64,000 nucleotides of DNA from Lepidostoma basale (GCA_022606425.2 JAHDVF020001564.1:496001-560000); one strand, 5' to 3'. Counted from the stretch's first letter, positions 59,901 through 63,150 are shown. Made by a program: numbers and translations. Notes: generated from the letters alone by a model not told the origin.

Positions 59901-60677
59901 TGTAACATTTTTATATAGCTTGTAGCTACTGACCCATTTCACTCCCACCGGAGCTTTGTCACACCTCCGTGGTGCATAGGGACTCAAGGAACCTTCTCCA
60001 CCCAACTCTATCGCACGCCTGATGCCTAACATCATCCCAAGTGAATCTGCTGCTTTATCCTTGTCCTGCAAGGTTCTTCTCTAGGTGGCTCTAACATAGG
60101 TCTGCCTCGCATCCTCTTTCTACCCACAGGGGACCAGTCTAGTGCTCTCTAAGCGATGAAGAATCCGTCTCAGGGTATAAGCGATCCACAGCCATATGAG
60201 TCTAGTGACTTGTGTTCTGATTGGCATTTCGTCATTCATTGCCCAGAGAACGGCATTTGACACTGTTTGGGGCCAATAGATCTTGAATATTGAGCGAAGG
60301 CACCTATTTATAAACACCTGGAGTTTTCCAATAACGTCTGCGGTAGATTTCCAAGTCTCACAACCATACAACAGAATGCTTTTATTGCTGCTGTTAAATA
60401 ATTGGAGTTTGAGCTTTCTGAAAATAATTCTGGGATGCCATATAGGACAGCGCATTGCGAAAGCTCCCCTTGCTTTGTTGAGTCTGCTGGCTACATTCTC
60501 TGGTTAGTTAGTTAGTAAGTTAAATATGATTCAACATGCTGTGCTTCTTATAGGGAGCCATATATTATGATTGAAAGTGTAATAAAAAATTTGCTGACAT
60601 CTCTGAGGGCGGTCACCGAGCTCCAGAATCCAGCCATTCGGGATCGCCACTGGGTCGAACTAATGCATGCAACGAAG
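20923..60677 (+). CDS. Axonemal outer-arm beta dynein heavy chain, N-terminal 28 exons (DNAH9/11/17 class)
   Basis: Exons: 20923-20937, 21178-21288, 23316-23486, 25065-25235, 26127-26215, 27587-27879, 28291-28464, 29631-29766, 31385-31613, 34023-34214, 35606-35740, 37651-37784, 39057-39246, 40055-40156, 40920-41073, 41849-42050, 42758-42854, 44222-44324, 45845-45960, 46079-46199, 47756-47991, 48190-48360, 49680-49849, 54054-54273, 57233-57397, 58562-58735, 59718-59866, 60554-60677. Phases agree throughout: 4344 nt, 1448 residues. Family landmarks: PRMEFLSTFVLKALRLKNDK near the start; in the DHC_N1 tail IYSQLRDPRVKKM, IRPMLHCIGLLW, KVEYSGIRGR, PLDPEDEAF, IDRRLAKIFGEAFD; then LEVLPEKW; the linker begins at residue 1358 (QLWDYYFLVQW) and reaches RDRHWVELM. 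The tail binds intermediate chains and the partner heavy chain; the AAA motor (about 3000 residues more) is off the window. Insect homologues of this class are Dhc93AB and kl-5. Exon 11 uses a GC donor. The X-box upstream fits ciliary expression. Confidence 0.95.
21570..21660 (-). mobile_element. Half element, hammerhead-like family 5
   Basis: Minus-strand motif 21624-21655: CAGAAGA-T, perfect hairpin GGCAG-CAAG-CTGCC, GAAACCGGTC, then tatataaaacacaagtag. Only U4 of the core differs (A). Confidence 0.5.
21713..21746 (-). ncRNA. Hammerhead-like ribozyme motif (family 3, left arm)
   Basis: CCGATGA (one change from CTGATGA), extra C, stem GAAGG-TGCAAG-CCTTC, GAAA, palindromic stem III ACATGT, then C as the cleavage-site base. 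Confidence 0.5.
21778..21805 (+). ncRNA. Hammerhead-like ribozyme motif (family 3, right arm; intact core)
   Basis: CTGATGA at 21778-21784, extra T, short stem GAA-GGTC-TTC, GAAA (21796-21799), palindrome ACATGT and C at 21805. All conserved core bases are present; stem II is shortened compared with the left arm. Confidence 0.55.
22864..22945 (+). mobile_element. Half copy of fold-back family 3
   Basis: acattcgaaacatgtct followed by agagaataaagtgac: the GAAA box, the palindrome and the start of the arm only. Confidence 0.45.
23552..24580. repeat. 45-bp minisatellite, about 22 units
   Basis: Unit: gaaaatccattgcatttac plus attcctatttccaaagtgg plus tttatta or ttaattt. Units with ttatta and ttaatt alternate as a 90-bp higher-order period to about 23960. 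Two units near 23970-24030 have 1-bp insertions; after 24060 a longer five-unit block (with cagagcgggtt variants) is itself repeated. Since 45 is a multiple of three, the minus strand stays open for 162 and 185 codons (unit MDFLINHFGNRNVNA). It sits in dynein intron 3 and I see no start context or splice signal making it a gene. Confidence 0.95.
24611..24785 (-). mobile_element. Degraded RTE-like LINE fragment (family A)
   Basis: aaactaactaatcatcac, then gaggggtaggcagagaag and gattaatttggtcat as in the 717-1252 copy. Confidence 0.6.
24836..24920 (-). mobile_element. Half element, hammerhead-like family 4
   Basis: Minus motif 24849-24882: CTAATGA-T, stem CCAAC-ACTG-GTTGG, GAAAC, AGCTC. One core base changed and the stem III palindrome broken. 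Confidence 0.45.
25290..25465 (-). mobile_element. LINE 3' fragment
   Basis: ttgtccactgccggacatagg and ggggggtctccctctac are the complement of the CPAVD/GRPPxRW tail typical of RTE-type ORFs. No long frame. Confidence 0.55.
25483..25722 (-). repeat. Dispersed repeat shared with 51466-51660
   Basis: The reverse complement carries cacaacaccttactgtcat, gattcgggccacagatatag and caaatcaattattggac, matching the start of the long ORF region at 51466-51660. The type is unknown; neither copy codes on its own. Confidence 0.6.
25836..26045. mobile_element. Fold-back family 2 element with two hammerhead-like motifs
   Basis: Minus motif 25872-25904 and plus motif 25953-25985: CTGTCGA-T, stem GCCAG-CGAGC-CTGGC (CTGAC on the right arm), GAAACCGGTC. 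Arms share gtctttattta / taaataaagac and acttccactttt / aaaagtggaagt. Dynein intron 4, about 80 bp before exon 5. Confidence 0.7.
26225..26470 (+). mobile_element. Degraded RTE-like LINE fragment (family B)
   Basis: The frame shows RSVLLYGLETWTLKVHTMNR, then FEAFEIWLHRRMFCIAWTDL with frame breaks, the family B order. It starts within 15 bp of the exon 5 donor. Confidence 0.6.
26735..27400 (-). mobile_element. CR1/Jockey-group LINE fragment, split by fold-back pieces
   Basis: Tail piece 26735-26830 (aaatcagttaattttcttaaa...gaacatgtaaaatata) and body 27075-27400 (minus strand YLRQRQDRLFYLPTTRTNLP). Between them lie a family 6 motif (26843-26935) and a family 3 half arm (27015-27070). taaaatataat occurs at both junctions and may be a target duplication. 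Confidence 0.6.
26874..26905 (-). ncRNA. Hammerhead-like ribozyme motif (family 6; intact core)
   Basis: CTGACGA, extra A, stem GCTGC-GGCG-GTAGC (five pairs, one G-U), GAAA, palindromic stem III ACCGGT, then T as the cleavage-site base. Every conserved core base is present. The arm continues ggtgttaccaaataaagtgg. It is one of the best candidates in the window. Confidence 0.6.
28470..28665 (-). mobile_element. LINE 3' fragment
   Basis: ttcttcttcctctcctcgg, tggtcctccactggctcctg and ttcttggtctgccttttgc are the complement of a GRPRK/W-rich ORF tail followed by (GAA)n. It starts 15 bp after the exon 7 donor. Confidence 0.5.
28747..29338 (-). mobile_element. CR1/Jockey-group LINE 3' fragment
   Basis: Minus-strand frames show LMEVPHEARYSIMLERVQKK-like sequence, SYPWLYPRAFLLGML and [19 protein letters not shown], then the tail seen as aatcaaatcaaatcag. 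Two overlapping frames mean at least one frameshift. Confidence 0.7.
29470..29535 (+). mobile_element. Half copy of fold-back family 1
   Basis: ATGATAATGCTCTAACAAGG, then cgaaagatgtcattcc and aaaatataatgaaact. The core is degraded. Confidence 0.55.
29995..30539. mobile_element. pogo/Tigger-like non-autonomous element
   Basis: Ends read inward: CAGTGGACCCCCGGTAATAC and CAGCGGAACCCCGGTAATTC. Both are flanked by TA (29993-29994, 30540-30541). The interior has gtaatccgacatg and a matching tagtccgacact near the right end. No transposase frame. It sits in dynein intron 8. Confidence 0.75.
30545..30785 (-). mobile_element. RTE-like LINE 3' fragment (family D)
   Basis: ttcttccgtccactgctgg and ttccactcgtccctgtcttg match the 61522-62034 copy. 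It abuts the pogo-like element. Confidence 0.65.
30812..31330 (-). mobile_element. Degraded RTE-like LINE fragment (family B)
   Basis: It starts with cttcttcttcgagtgccatg; reverse frames contain MVKCYFLSILLYGVET near 31165-31230. The interior is rearranged. Confidence 0.6.
31936..32409. repeat. Minisatellite of gacatagagatgaga-type units
   Basis: Degenerate units of about 12-15 bp (gagacatagaga, agacataaagatgagac, gatacatagagacgagac) in longer blocks. The minus strand happens to stay open (up to 224 codons rich in Ser, Leu, Tyr, Ile), with no gene-like features. Dynein intron 9. Confidence 0.85.
32471..32597 (-). mobile_element. tRNA-derived SINE
   Basis: Minus strand: gacgacctttgcggcagagtgg (A box), a degraded B box (ggtcccgtgttagatttcc), then the shared body with caatgtg..gtctggtgtagaattcacgtgac. 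Confidence 0.65.
32643..33845 (-). mobile_element. RTE-like LINE (family A) with reverse-transcriptase core
   Basis: Largest family A copy. A 255-codon frame (33843-33076) holds reverse-transcriptase boxes: NLQKAYDYVNREKLW, GVKQGCVMSPWLFNLY and the active site LLYADDAVLL. One frameshift near 33100 separates it from PTLMYGSEAW and a second near 32925 from MERMNEERMVKKLY. It ends in the (TTAG)n tail. The 5' half with the endonuclease is missing, so it is dead. Dynein intron 9. Confidence 0.85.
34270..35245 (-). mobile_element. RTE-like LINE (family B) 3' part
   Basis: Minus frames: NIKKTKWMTFGRLNY and YLGSIITKALDPDIE (end of the reverse transcriptase, 35093-34710), then YCCETWTLKVNVMNRLEAFK and MLRIPWTDRVSNADVL. 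A short additional LINE end (about 34270-34340, complement of KAKVGCIARDN) lies at its 3' side. Frameshifts are present. It begins 56 bp after the exon 10 donor. Confidence 0.75.
35261..35547 (-). mobile_element. LINE insertion (family E) with 15-bp target duplication
   Basis: The 15-bp word cattgaaagacttct flanks it at 35246-35260 and 35548-35562. The minus strand encodes REQVARRKWQWIGHTLRRNP, GRPTATWRRTLQDEV and ends with a stop and a (GAA)n tail. The frame is uninterrupted, so it is a recent 5'-truncated insertion. Confidence 0.8.
35741..37020 (+). mobile_element. Cluster of RTE-like LINE pieces (family A)
   Basis: Immediately after the exon 11 donor: IDLVMNVSKSKVIVFEREEC and LEQVSEFIYLGS (reverse-transcriptase end), then at 35960 HNGVLVLTLIYG, RRMCG and a (GTT)n-tailed end at about 36460. 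A second set follows from 36465 (GSMFTRGGKIEKDIEKRVG) to ggcgtgatgg at about 37015. One copy has inserted into the other right after the LGS codons. Confidence 0.7.
37132..37167 (-). ncRNA. Hammerhead-like ribozyme motif (family 4; intact core)
   Basis: CTGATGA (37167-37161), extra T, stem GTCAAC-ATAG-GTTGAT (six pairs, one G-U), GAAA, palindromic stem III ACAGCTGT, then T. All core bases are present and stem II is the longest of the set. Confidence 0.6.
37314..37538 (-). mobile_element. LINE insertion inside fold-back element, 7-bp target duplication
   Basis: tacaatt occurs at 37307-37313 and 37539-37545, restoring the fold-back arm when the insert is ignored. The minus strand reads RWGRQRRRYWHQHIERMSSN and GRPSKQWRKLEFS and ends in (GAA)n, a LINE ORF end of a family not otherwise well represented here. 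Confidence 0.7.
38100..38815 (+). mobile_element. RTE-like LINE pieces (family A)
   Basis: caagaacaccattgtgcac near 38125, then PTLMCGTES, KRMSEYSVYDRVSNENIRSG-like sequence and gtccattctttctgcctac ... cgtgatagtt. It is close to the 32643-33845 copy but with deletions and stops. Confidence 0.65.
39400..39956 (+). mobile_element. Second copy of the hAT-like dispersed repeat
   Basis: It starts CAGTGGCGGTACTTCC and follows 10997-11609 closely. At both sites a piece of fold-back family 1 adjoins it (39957-40050 here, 10885-10985 there), suggesting that one inserted in the other before the pair spread. Confidence 0.5.
39957..40050 (+). mobile_element. Half copy of fold-back family 1
   Basis: aaataaaacttctgatgttttcatt...catcattgttcaagaaata, ending just 5 bp before the exon 14 acceptor. 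The polypyrimidine tract of that acceptor is made of element-adjacent sequence (atgatttcag). Confidence 0.55.
40420..40690 (+). mobile_element. LINE fragment (family E)
   Basis: The frame shows LLNDVGLKINISKTVDLRVS, TSFCYLGSMIAGL and VSRLNKARGAFSMLRLVWRS, the end of the reverse-transcriptase domain of family E. Confidence 0.65.
40695..40868 (-). mobile_element. CR1/Jockey-group LINE fragment
   Basis: gaaagagccacgggtactat and accctctctatcatcaggga are the complement of the YPWLFPTDFLL / RVQKKFLRYL segment of this family. It ends about 50 bp before exon 15. Confidence 0.55.
41205..41345 (+). mobile_element. Degraded RTE-like LINE fragment (family A)
   Basis: ttggagttctagtgccgacc, gtttggaagtgaagcttgg, agaatgtgcggaaaaacaatg: the family A boxes in order. 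Confidence 0.55.
41376..41824 (+). mobile_element. SINE-like composite repeat, second copy
   Basis: It matches 4214-4697 (agttccaatgacaatttgaa, cttgctggtgtt, gatcgaagtgtgcgcggg) and ends in the family A tail plus (TTAG)n. It ends 24 bp before exon 16. Confidence 0.6.
42085..42605. mobile_element. Fold-back family 1 half (-) followed by family A LINE piece (+)
   Basis: 42085-42200 is the family 1 arm ending in a minus-strand motif TTGATAACGCCTTAGAAGGG, GAAACACGTC. From 42205 to 42605 a family A piece reads RRMCGKSVYDRVSNASIRSE, MKGSLRWFGHMERM and ends in (TTAG)n. Confidence 0.65.
43010..43400 (-). mobile_element. LINE 3' fragment related to family B
   Basis: The minus frame reads MWSYRRLLRISWRNHVTNEE, then KGMTEGTNSRGRPRREYLED. 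Start motif and order are those of RTE-type ORF ends. Confidence 0.6.
43441..43615 (+). mobile_element. tRNA-derived SINE
   Basis: A box tggtcgagtgg at 43442, B box gggttcgattcccgg about 45 nt on, then the body gatggcagtgtg...gatgtagaattcacgtgac and catgtcaca. Intact promoter boxes. Confidence 0.8.
43680..44168 (+). mobile_element. RTE-like LINE 3' fragment (family B)
   Basis: Family B order: CETWTLKVNSMNRLEAC, FYRRMLRIPWTDMVTN, then RHMSWLRNVRE, with several 1-bp indels. It ends about 50 bp before exon 18. Confidence 0.7.
44515..45135 (+). mobile_element. Degraded RTE-like LINE pieces (family A)
   Basis: cctgttcacaatggaattct, gtagaataaatgcgatagaa, ttagacgcatgtgtgataaa, then a broken end with gagaaatcaaatgaatcaat. 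No usable frame. Confidence 0.5.
45140..45765 (+). mobile_element. LINE fragment split by a CR1/Jockey-group piece
   Basis: 45140-45235 translates to VKSKVYKIVV and PAMLYSTECW; 45415-45765 to GGITRLDKFRNEGIQGKFK, VAPIIDKAEEARLR, LGYVMR. Between them (45247-45415) is a minus-strand CR1/Jockey-group tail (caaatcaaatcagtttattt). Both halves fit one reverse-transcriptase ORF end. Confidence 0.55.
46538..47072 (+). mobile_element. RTE-like LINE 3' fragment (family B), frame intact
   Basis: One open frame from ARAAFNKMRPFFCDDN through LLYGSETWTLKVNVMNRLEA, MLRIPWTEKVSNVEVLRRAG and GHVLRGEKYRLLRLILEG to GVIANVGGT and stop, then gaagaagaagaa. The intact frame means a young copy. The frame upstream of 46538 is host sequence. 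Confidence 0.8.
47225..47650 (-). mobile_element. CR1/Jockey-group LINE 3' fragment
   Basis: Minus frame: VLEGVRLFVPDRYLRKRQHR, LFDLPATRTNQSLVTPVGR; tail atcaaatcaaatcag at 47225. Dynein intron 20. Confidence 0.7.
48430..48560 (-). mobile_element. Half copy of fold-back family 1
   Basis: gtttcttgaacaatgatata to ttgctatgtttcgcc: outer arm through the GAAA box, with the rest of the core lost. Confidence 0.6.
48625..49398 (-). mobile_element. RTE-like LINE 3' part (family B)
   Basis: Minus frames: LGLTINVSKTKWMTFRRLDY (49245-49390), then YTEVLRRARVDRELLSTIKV and QMSWLRNVREWTGIRSVEE (48949-48640). The tail is (GAA)n. At its 5' side a truncated copy of family 1 (49400-49498, minus motif TTGATAATGTTC, GAAACATATC) follows directly. 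Confidence 0.75.
49573..49594. repeat. Three TTAGG units
   Basis: Three perfect TTAGG copies plus partial ends at 49573-49594, the insect telomere unit. Too short to prove a telomeric origin. Confidence 0.6.
49955..50445 (-). mobile_element. CR1/Jockey-group LINE 3' fragment, second subfamily
   Basis: Minus frame: LLGMLSYQSLERR-like start, [40 protein letters not shown]. The tail is (TGAAA)n, seen as ttcatttcatttcattt, unlike the GATTT tail of the other copies. Confidence 0.7.
50518..50990. mobile_element. MITE-like element with long inverted repeats, second copy
   Basis: aaggattaattttatctcaa ... gagacgaagatgc at the left and the inverse ending attaatccttgaattg at about 50920; then the outer word cgtctacaagtatttg shared with the copy at 9107-9438. 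Longer interior here. Confidence 0.65.
51156..51456. mobile_element. Fold-back family 1 element, complete
   Basis: The clearest copy: arms of about 140 bp from taaatttattgtttcttgaa on the left to the inverse at 51456, nearly identical, with a short centre (acatttctaaggcattata). Minus motif 51261-51291 and plus motif 51318-51348: TTGATAA-T, stem GCCTT-AGA-AGGGC (left arm CCTTGG/GGGC variant), GAAACATGTC. About ten partial copies of the arm occur in the window. Confidence 0.8.
51463..53496 (+). CDS. RTE-type LINE reverse transcriptase, 5'-truncated (family D)
   Basis: A 677-codon frame without internal stops. From about residue 75 it is an RTE-type ORF: RRDLRNANTQMIKDAIEQNR, KNNKAPGEDGITTELL (about 192), YRPISLLSHVYKLFSRV, FVDYEKAFDSV, GVRQGDVISPKLF, the active site RFADDIVIL (FADD at 423-426), then TYGAETWTLTKG and GRPPARWTDDLKR. 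After the stop comes (TGATGA)n, the usual RTE short-repeat tail. The endonuclease domain is missing. The first 65 or so residues come from the unrelated repeat also found at 25483-25722, so the ATG at 51463 is not the element's own start. It copies RNA into target-primed cDNA in full-length relatives; here it can at most be a source of protein. Dynein intron 23. Confidence 0.88.
   Translation: MTYCLKHCIFTTHYCHKYDSGHRYRNSNNKNKQIIGQELKKGTNQLLDMKLIFSLFLIFSFLIFKCGSDMASITSRNLSKQINSAIRRDLRNANTQMIKDAIEQNRGSKVFTQKLGRSQLTKLKNEDGNIVTSKPELLAEVEKYYGRLYSKHATRPVLHDEDGDPRAKITRHHTDDLPEINIDEIEMALRQLKNNKAPGEDGITTELLKAGGLPILCALQKMFNSVLRKECTPKAWSESIVVLFFKKGDKTLLKNYRPISLLSHVYKLFSRVITNRLSRRFDDFQPPEQAGFRANFSTIDHIHTVRQIIQKTEEYNRPLCLAFVDYEKAFDSVETWAVLESLQRNQIDWNYVQVLKCLYNNATMSVQIQNQKSKPIELQRGVRQGDVISPKLFTCALEDIFKTLDWSERGLNINGEYISHLRFADDIVILAESAGHLEGMLDELNTASRRVGLGMNMDKTKVMYNEHIIPGSVTVDGSALEVVQEYTYLGQIIQLGRDNFEKEANRRIQLGWAAFGKLRHVFTSKIPQCLKTKVFNQCVLPVITYGAETWTLTKGLVYRFKVAQRAMERAMLGITLRDRFRNEFIRQQTKVTEVALRIGGLKWRWAGHICRRTDSRWGRRVLEWRPRTGFRRVGRPPARWTDDLKRIAGHGWMGAAMDRGRWRALGEAYIQQWMTDG
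54310..54990 (-). mobile_element. RTE-like LINE fragment (family A) interrupted by a SINE
   Basis: 54310-54660 (cgccatctccccgaagggg...cagtcttcctctatttc) and 54917-54990 (cacactcatctaagagatc...ccagttccatgctt) together follow family A. The SINE at 54661-54916 separates them. Confidence 0.65.
54661..54916 (+). mobile_element. tRNA-derived SINE, best copy
   Basis: acgaccttcgtggcagagtgg (A box) and gggttcaattcccgg (B box), then gatggcagtgtg, the shared body with gtctggtgtagaattcacg, and an (AT)n end at 54899-54916. It sits inside a family A LINE fragment. Confidence 0.85.
55503..55925 (+). mobile_element. LINE 3' fragment with one frameshift
   Basis: Two overlapping frames: VFKMWCWRQMLGIHWMARKI...QLGIRAGRTFANVL, then YFGHIARKNQDDLEKLIIMG, GRLLSLWSDQIRAPTG...AWRAMVNSLQDG. 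Typical end of an RTE-type ORF, followed by actaagaagaag. Confidence 0.7.
55935..56575. mobile_element. Fold-back family 1 arm interrupted by a LINE
   Basis: Family 1 arm 55935-56033 continues at 56513 (catgtttcacatttttaagg). The 10-bp word atgggaatga occurs at both junctions (56024-56033, 56503-56512). Confidence 0.7.
56034..56502 (+). mobile_element. LINE insertion (family E) with 10-bp target duplication
   Basis: The frame reads VLLYGCETWKSTADVIGKLQ, WPQTVSNAVLWTMAGEKPIR, EQVARRKWQWIGHTLRRN, one TGA after GGKRK, then RATWRRTLQGEVKAAGLTWD and a (GAA)n tail. Confidence 0.8.
56580..56725 (-). mobile_element. RTE-like LINE fragment (family A)
   Basis: taactaaccatcacgccatctctccgaaggggtaggcag-type end, read to cgtgtcatgctcgcac. 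Confidence 0.6.
57440..57700 (-). mobile_element. Degraded CR1/Jockey-group LINE fragment
   Basis: Minus strand: LEGGDLLADRYLQQRQYKLF, YHPVTWTNLPLVT. It begins about 45 bp after exon 25. A family 1 half copy follows at 57715-57815 (TTGATAATGCTTTAGAAGGG, GAAACATGTC). Confidence 0.6.
58330..58440 (+). mobile_element. LINE 3' fragment
   Basis: gaccaccaggacgaccaccaa (RPPGRPPK) and aagatatggagagatagctgg, the inverse of 3862-3990. A further repeat-like stretch with ccagggacccctgggggcc lies just upstream (58200-58330). Confidence 0.5.
58766..58922 (+). mobile_element. tRNA-derived SINE, degraded head
   Basis: cgaaggtcccaggtttccgacgatgg followed by the common SINE body (tctttggtctgatgtgga, acgtgacaataaaatgacg). 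The A box is lost. Confidence 0.65.
59160..59400 (-). mobile_element. RTE-like LINE 3' fragment (family B)
   Basis: The minus frame reads LGHVLRGEKYHLFRLILMG, KVEGRRGVGRRQLSWLRNMK; the tail is cttcttcttctttcgg. A piece of family 1 follows at 59415-59480. Confidence 0.75.
59955..60510 (-). mobile_element. LINE fragment (family E)
   Basis: Minus frame: RKLKLQLFNSSNKSILLYGC, ETWKSTADVIGKLQVFINRC, WPQTVSNAVLWAMNDEMPIR. The (GAA) tail is lost. A short hammerhead-like remnant (ccatttcactcccaccgg) lies at about 59935. Confidence 0.7.
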
Positions 60678-61021
60678 GTAAATACATCTCTTCCATGAAA
60701 TCAATTGTTCTTCAACCATCTTTTATAATAATCATTATTTAAATACTCAATATTTTGATGCTTAAATTGTTAGATTGTATCTTCATTGAAACTAATTGAC
60801 CCATTTTGTATTTACAACAAATAACGCTGATTTCATTGCTTAGAATATAATACAATTGATCGATGTTCTCTATAAATAAACGCTTTTTGTGTGCTGAATG
60901 TTTTTTAGATTACAAATTATAATGTTTTCTCTGCTCTTGCCTTTTCAGCGCATTGTTCATTTTGAAATTTTGTTTATTTTTAAATTCAGAATGTCCTTTC
61001 GAAATTTTGTTGTACTAGATA

Positions 61022-61426
61022 TCGTGGGTATACTGGCAAAAAACGTTAAGTCGAAAATTGGCAGTTTTGACTTAGTGATGCAGTATTGTAAAGTTTACAA
61101 TGCTCTACAAATTGGCAAAATACACGAAGTCGAATGAAACAGATTTTTTCTCTAGTTTTAAAAATAAATTTAACGTTAAATCGTACAAAAGGTATTTCAT
61201 ACAGGCTAAAAGCTTCAAAAAACTTAATATTAATCGAAGAGTCTTGTTGAACATTTTTGTACTGGAAAAAAACGTTAACTCTACTTATTGTCTTCGGCTG
61301 AAAAAAATTCCCTCGATTGACTTTTGACAACGACACTTATATGTTTCAAATTTAAAGAAAACTTAAATGTTCGATTTCTCAAAACAGCGATTTTAGACTT
61401 AACGTTTTTTGCCAGTATACCCACGA
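61022..61426. mobile_element. TA-flanked MITE with 31-bp perfect terminal inverted repeats
   Basis: Both ends read inward start TCGTGGGTATACTGGCAAAA and stay identical for 31 bp (61022-61052 against 61396-61426). TA flanks both sides (61020-61021, 61427-61428). Interior has further aacgttaa boxes. No transposase. The perfect ends imply a recent insertion of mariner-like type. Confidence 0.8.
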
Positions 61427-61429
61427 TAT

Positions 61430-62460
61430 ATTGTAGAATTCATAATGTATGTTTTTTTTTAAATTCACAAGCAGAATATTGTTTTTAAATTTGGTTTCAT
61501 TAGAATCATTATAGAATTCATCTTCTTCTTCTTCTTTGTTAGCCTTCTTCCATCCACTGCTGGATATAGGCCTCTTCCAATTTCCTCCACTCGTCTCTAT
61601 CCTGCCCCCTTTGTATCCAAGATTTTCCAACCCTTTTGACAATATCACCGGTCCATCTCATCAGTGGCTTTCCGAAACTTCGCCTATTTGCCCATGGTCT
61701 CCAACTGAGTATCCTGGGTGCCCATCTGTTGCCACCCTGTCTAGCCAAGTGTCCAGCCCATTGCCATTTCAATTTTGCCACTCGGTCCATGACGTCAGCA
61801 ACCCTGGTGCAGGGTCTGATTTCTTCATTCCTTATGCGGTCACGCAAGCTCACACCAAGTATCTCTCTTTCCGTGGACCTCTGTGTACACTTGAGCCTGT
61901 GGATACTTTTTGCTGTTAGAGTTGTCGTCTCTAGTCCGTATGTCATCATGGGCAATATACACATGTCGTAGACCTTACTTTTGAGACAAACCGGTATTTC
62001 ATCATTTTCAAAGACATGTCTCAGTTTACCAAATAATTCATAATGTTTGTTTATTTTTAAATTCATTACAGAATAGCAATGTTCTTATCCTCATTCTCAA
62101 CAAAGTCACTTCCAACAGGTGGGGGGGCAATAGCCTTCGGGCTGATACTCCCAAAAGACAAGATTCTAGATAGGTCTAGAAGCAATATTCTGTTGTTTAA
62201 TTTTGGTTCATTATAAAGATTGTAGAATTCATAACATTAGTATTTTTAATTAAATAACACAAAAGCATATTTTGTTTTTAAATTTCCATTCATTAAAATG
62301 ATTGTAGATTTCATATTGTTTGTTTATTTTTAAATACATAGCAAAGTTCTGTTTTTAATTTTCATTCATTGTTGAGAGATTGTAAAATTCATACCGTTTT
62401 ATTTCTTAAATACATTATTTCTTTTGTAAAGTAATAATTTACTTTCATTATTAATTGTGT
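61430..62460. repeat. Degenerate tandem repeat of about 80 bp, interrupted by a LINE
   Basis: Units start (a)ttgtagaattcataatg and contain tttttaaatt and a cattaaaat-type box: at about 61431, 61508, 62034, 62218, 62300 and 62383. The LINE at 61522-62034 splits the array; the segment 62085-62190 (gtgggggggcaatagcc) is foreign to it. Confidence 0.6.
61522..62034 (-). mobile_element. RTE-like LINE 3' fragment (family D), intact frame, 7-bp target duplication
   Basis: aattcat at 61515-61521 and 62035-62041. The minus strand is one 175-codon frame with LPMMTYGLETTTLTAKSIHR, EREILGVSLRDRIRNEEIRP and LSWRPWANRRSFGKPLMRW, stop and (GAA)n. About half as similar to the 51463-53496 ORF as to its own family D short copies. 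Confidence 0.8.
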
Positions 62461-62466
62461 GTTTAG

Positions 62467-62850
62467 AAAACAAGCTCCGCCGCGGAGGAATCAAAGACCT
62501 TCTTCATTCACTCATTCGCACCCCATTCATTCGTCGTGAACGGCAGAACCATCACACCGCACGTGACACACAATTCATCTCACCTGCCATCTAGATCCCA
62601 TCTGAGCACGTTGACCAGGAAGATTATAGCCCGGAAGAGAAAGTGTATGAAGGCGATAAAAAATAAAATCTACGAATCGCAGAGCATGCCAAAACCGAAT
62701 ATGAACTCGTATTCTTTAAAGGATTTTGATTTGGATGTGGATTCTTCGGATTGTAAGGAAGGAATAGATTACAAACGTTTTCAATATAAAAAAGTTGTCT
62801 CGCAGAAGAGTAATGATTTTCCTTATATATTTTGCGAGTATTTTAATTGA
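62467..62850 (+). CDS. Unidentified open exon, possible alternative end of the dynein tail
   Basis: After tgtgtttag the sequence is open for 127 codons to a TGA, in the phase left by dynein exon 28 (phase 0). Start KTSSAAEESKTFF, then a basic stretch TRKIIARKRKCMKAIKNK and an acidic KDFDLDVDSSDCKEG. It is GC-richer at its start than the surroundings, as exons here are. It does not resemble the dynein linker that should follow. Either a terminal exon making a truncated protein, a separate gene, or a chance frame. No AATAAA follows closely. Confidence 0.35.
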   Translation, partial: KTSSAAEESKTFFIHSFAPHSFVVNGRTITPHVTHNSSHLPSRSHLSTLTRKIIARKRKCMKAIKNKIYESQSMPKPNMNSYSLKDFDLDVDSSDCKEGIDYKRFQYKKVVSQKSNDFPYIFCEYFN

Positions 62851-63029
62851 ATATTTGGGAAATTGCAACATCTTCATTATGTGTGAGGTTATTGCGAAAT
62901 AATTAAATGATTTTTTAATATATTTTATTATATATATTAGATTGTTGCCATCTTCTGGTATATAATACTGTGATCAAAAAGTATTTTGAATTTATTACTG
63001 TTAAAATTGAAAACACTTATAATATCACA

Positions 63030-63150
63030 ATTTCTTTTTATTCACTGAGAGTGATGTTGGCATCATCAGGTGATACAATAAACATGTTGAAACAGCTGTC
63101 ACGACACTCTCAGTGAATAAAATGAAATTGTGATATTATAACAGTGTTTT
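63030..63150. mobile_element. Fold-back family 4 element, rearranged
   Basis: ttattcactgagagtg is inverted as cactctcagtgaataa. The left part has CTGATGATGCCAACATC on the minus strand, the right part gttgaaacagctgtcacg on the plus strand, so the two halves of the hammerhead-like motif are on opposite arms. Confidence 0.55.
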
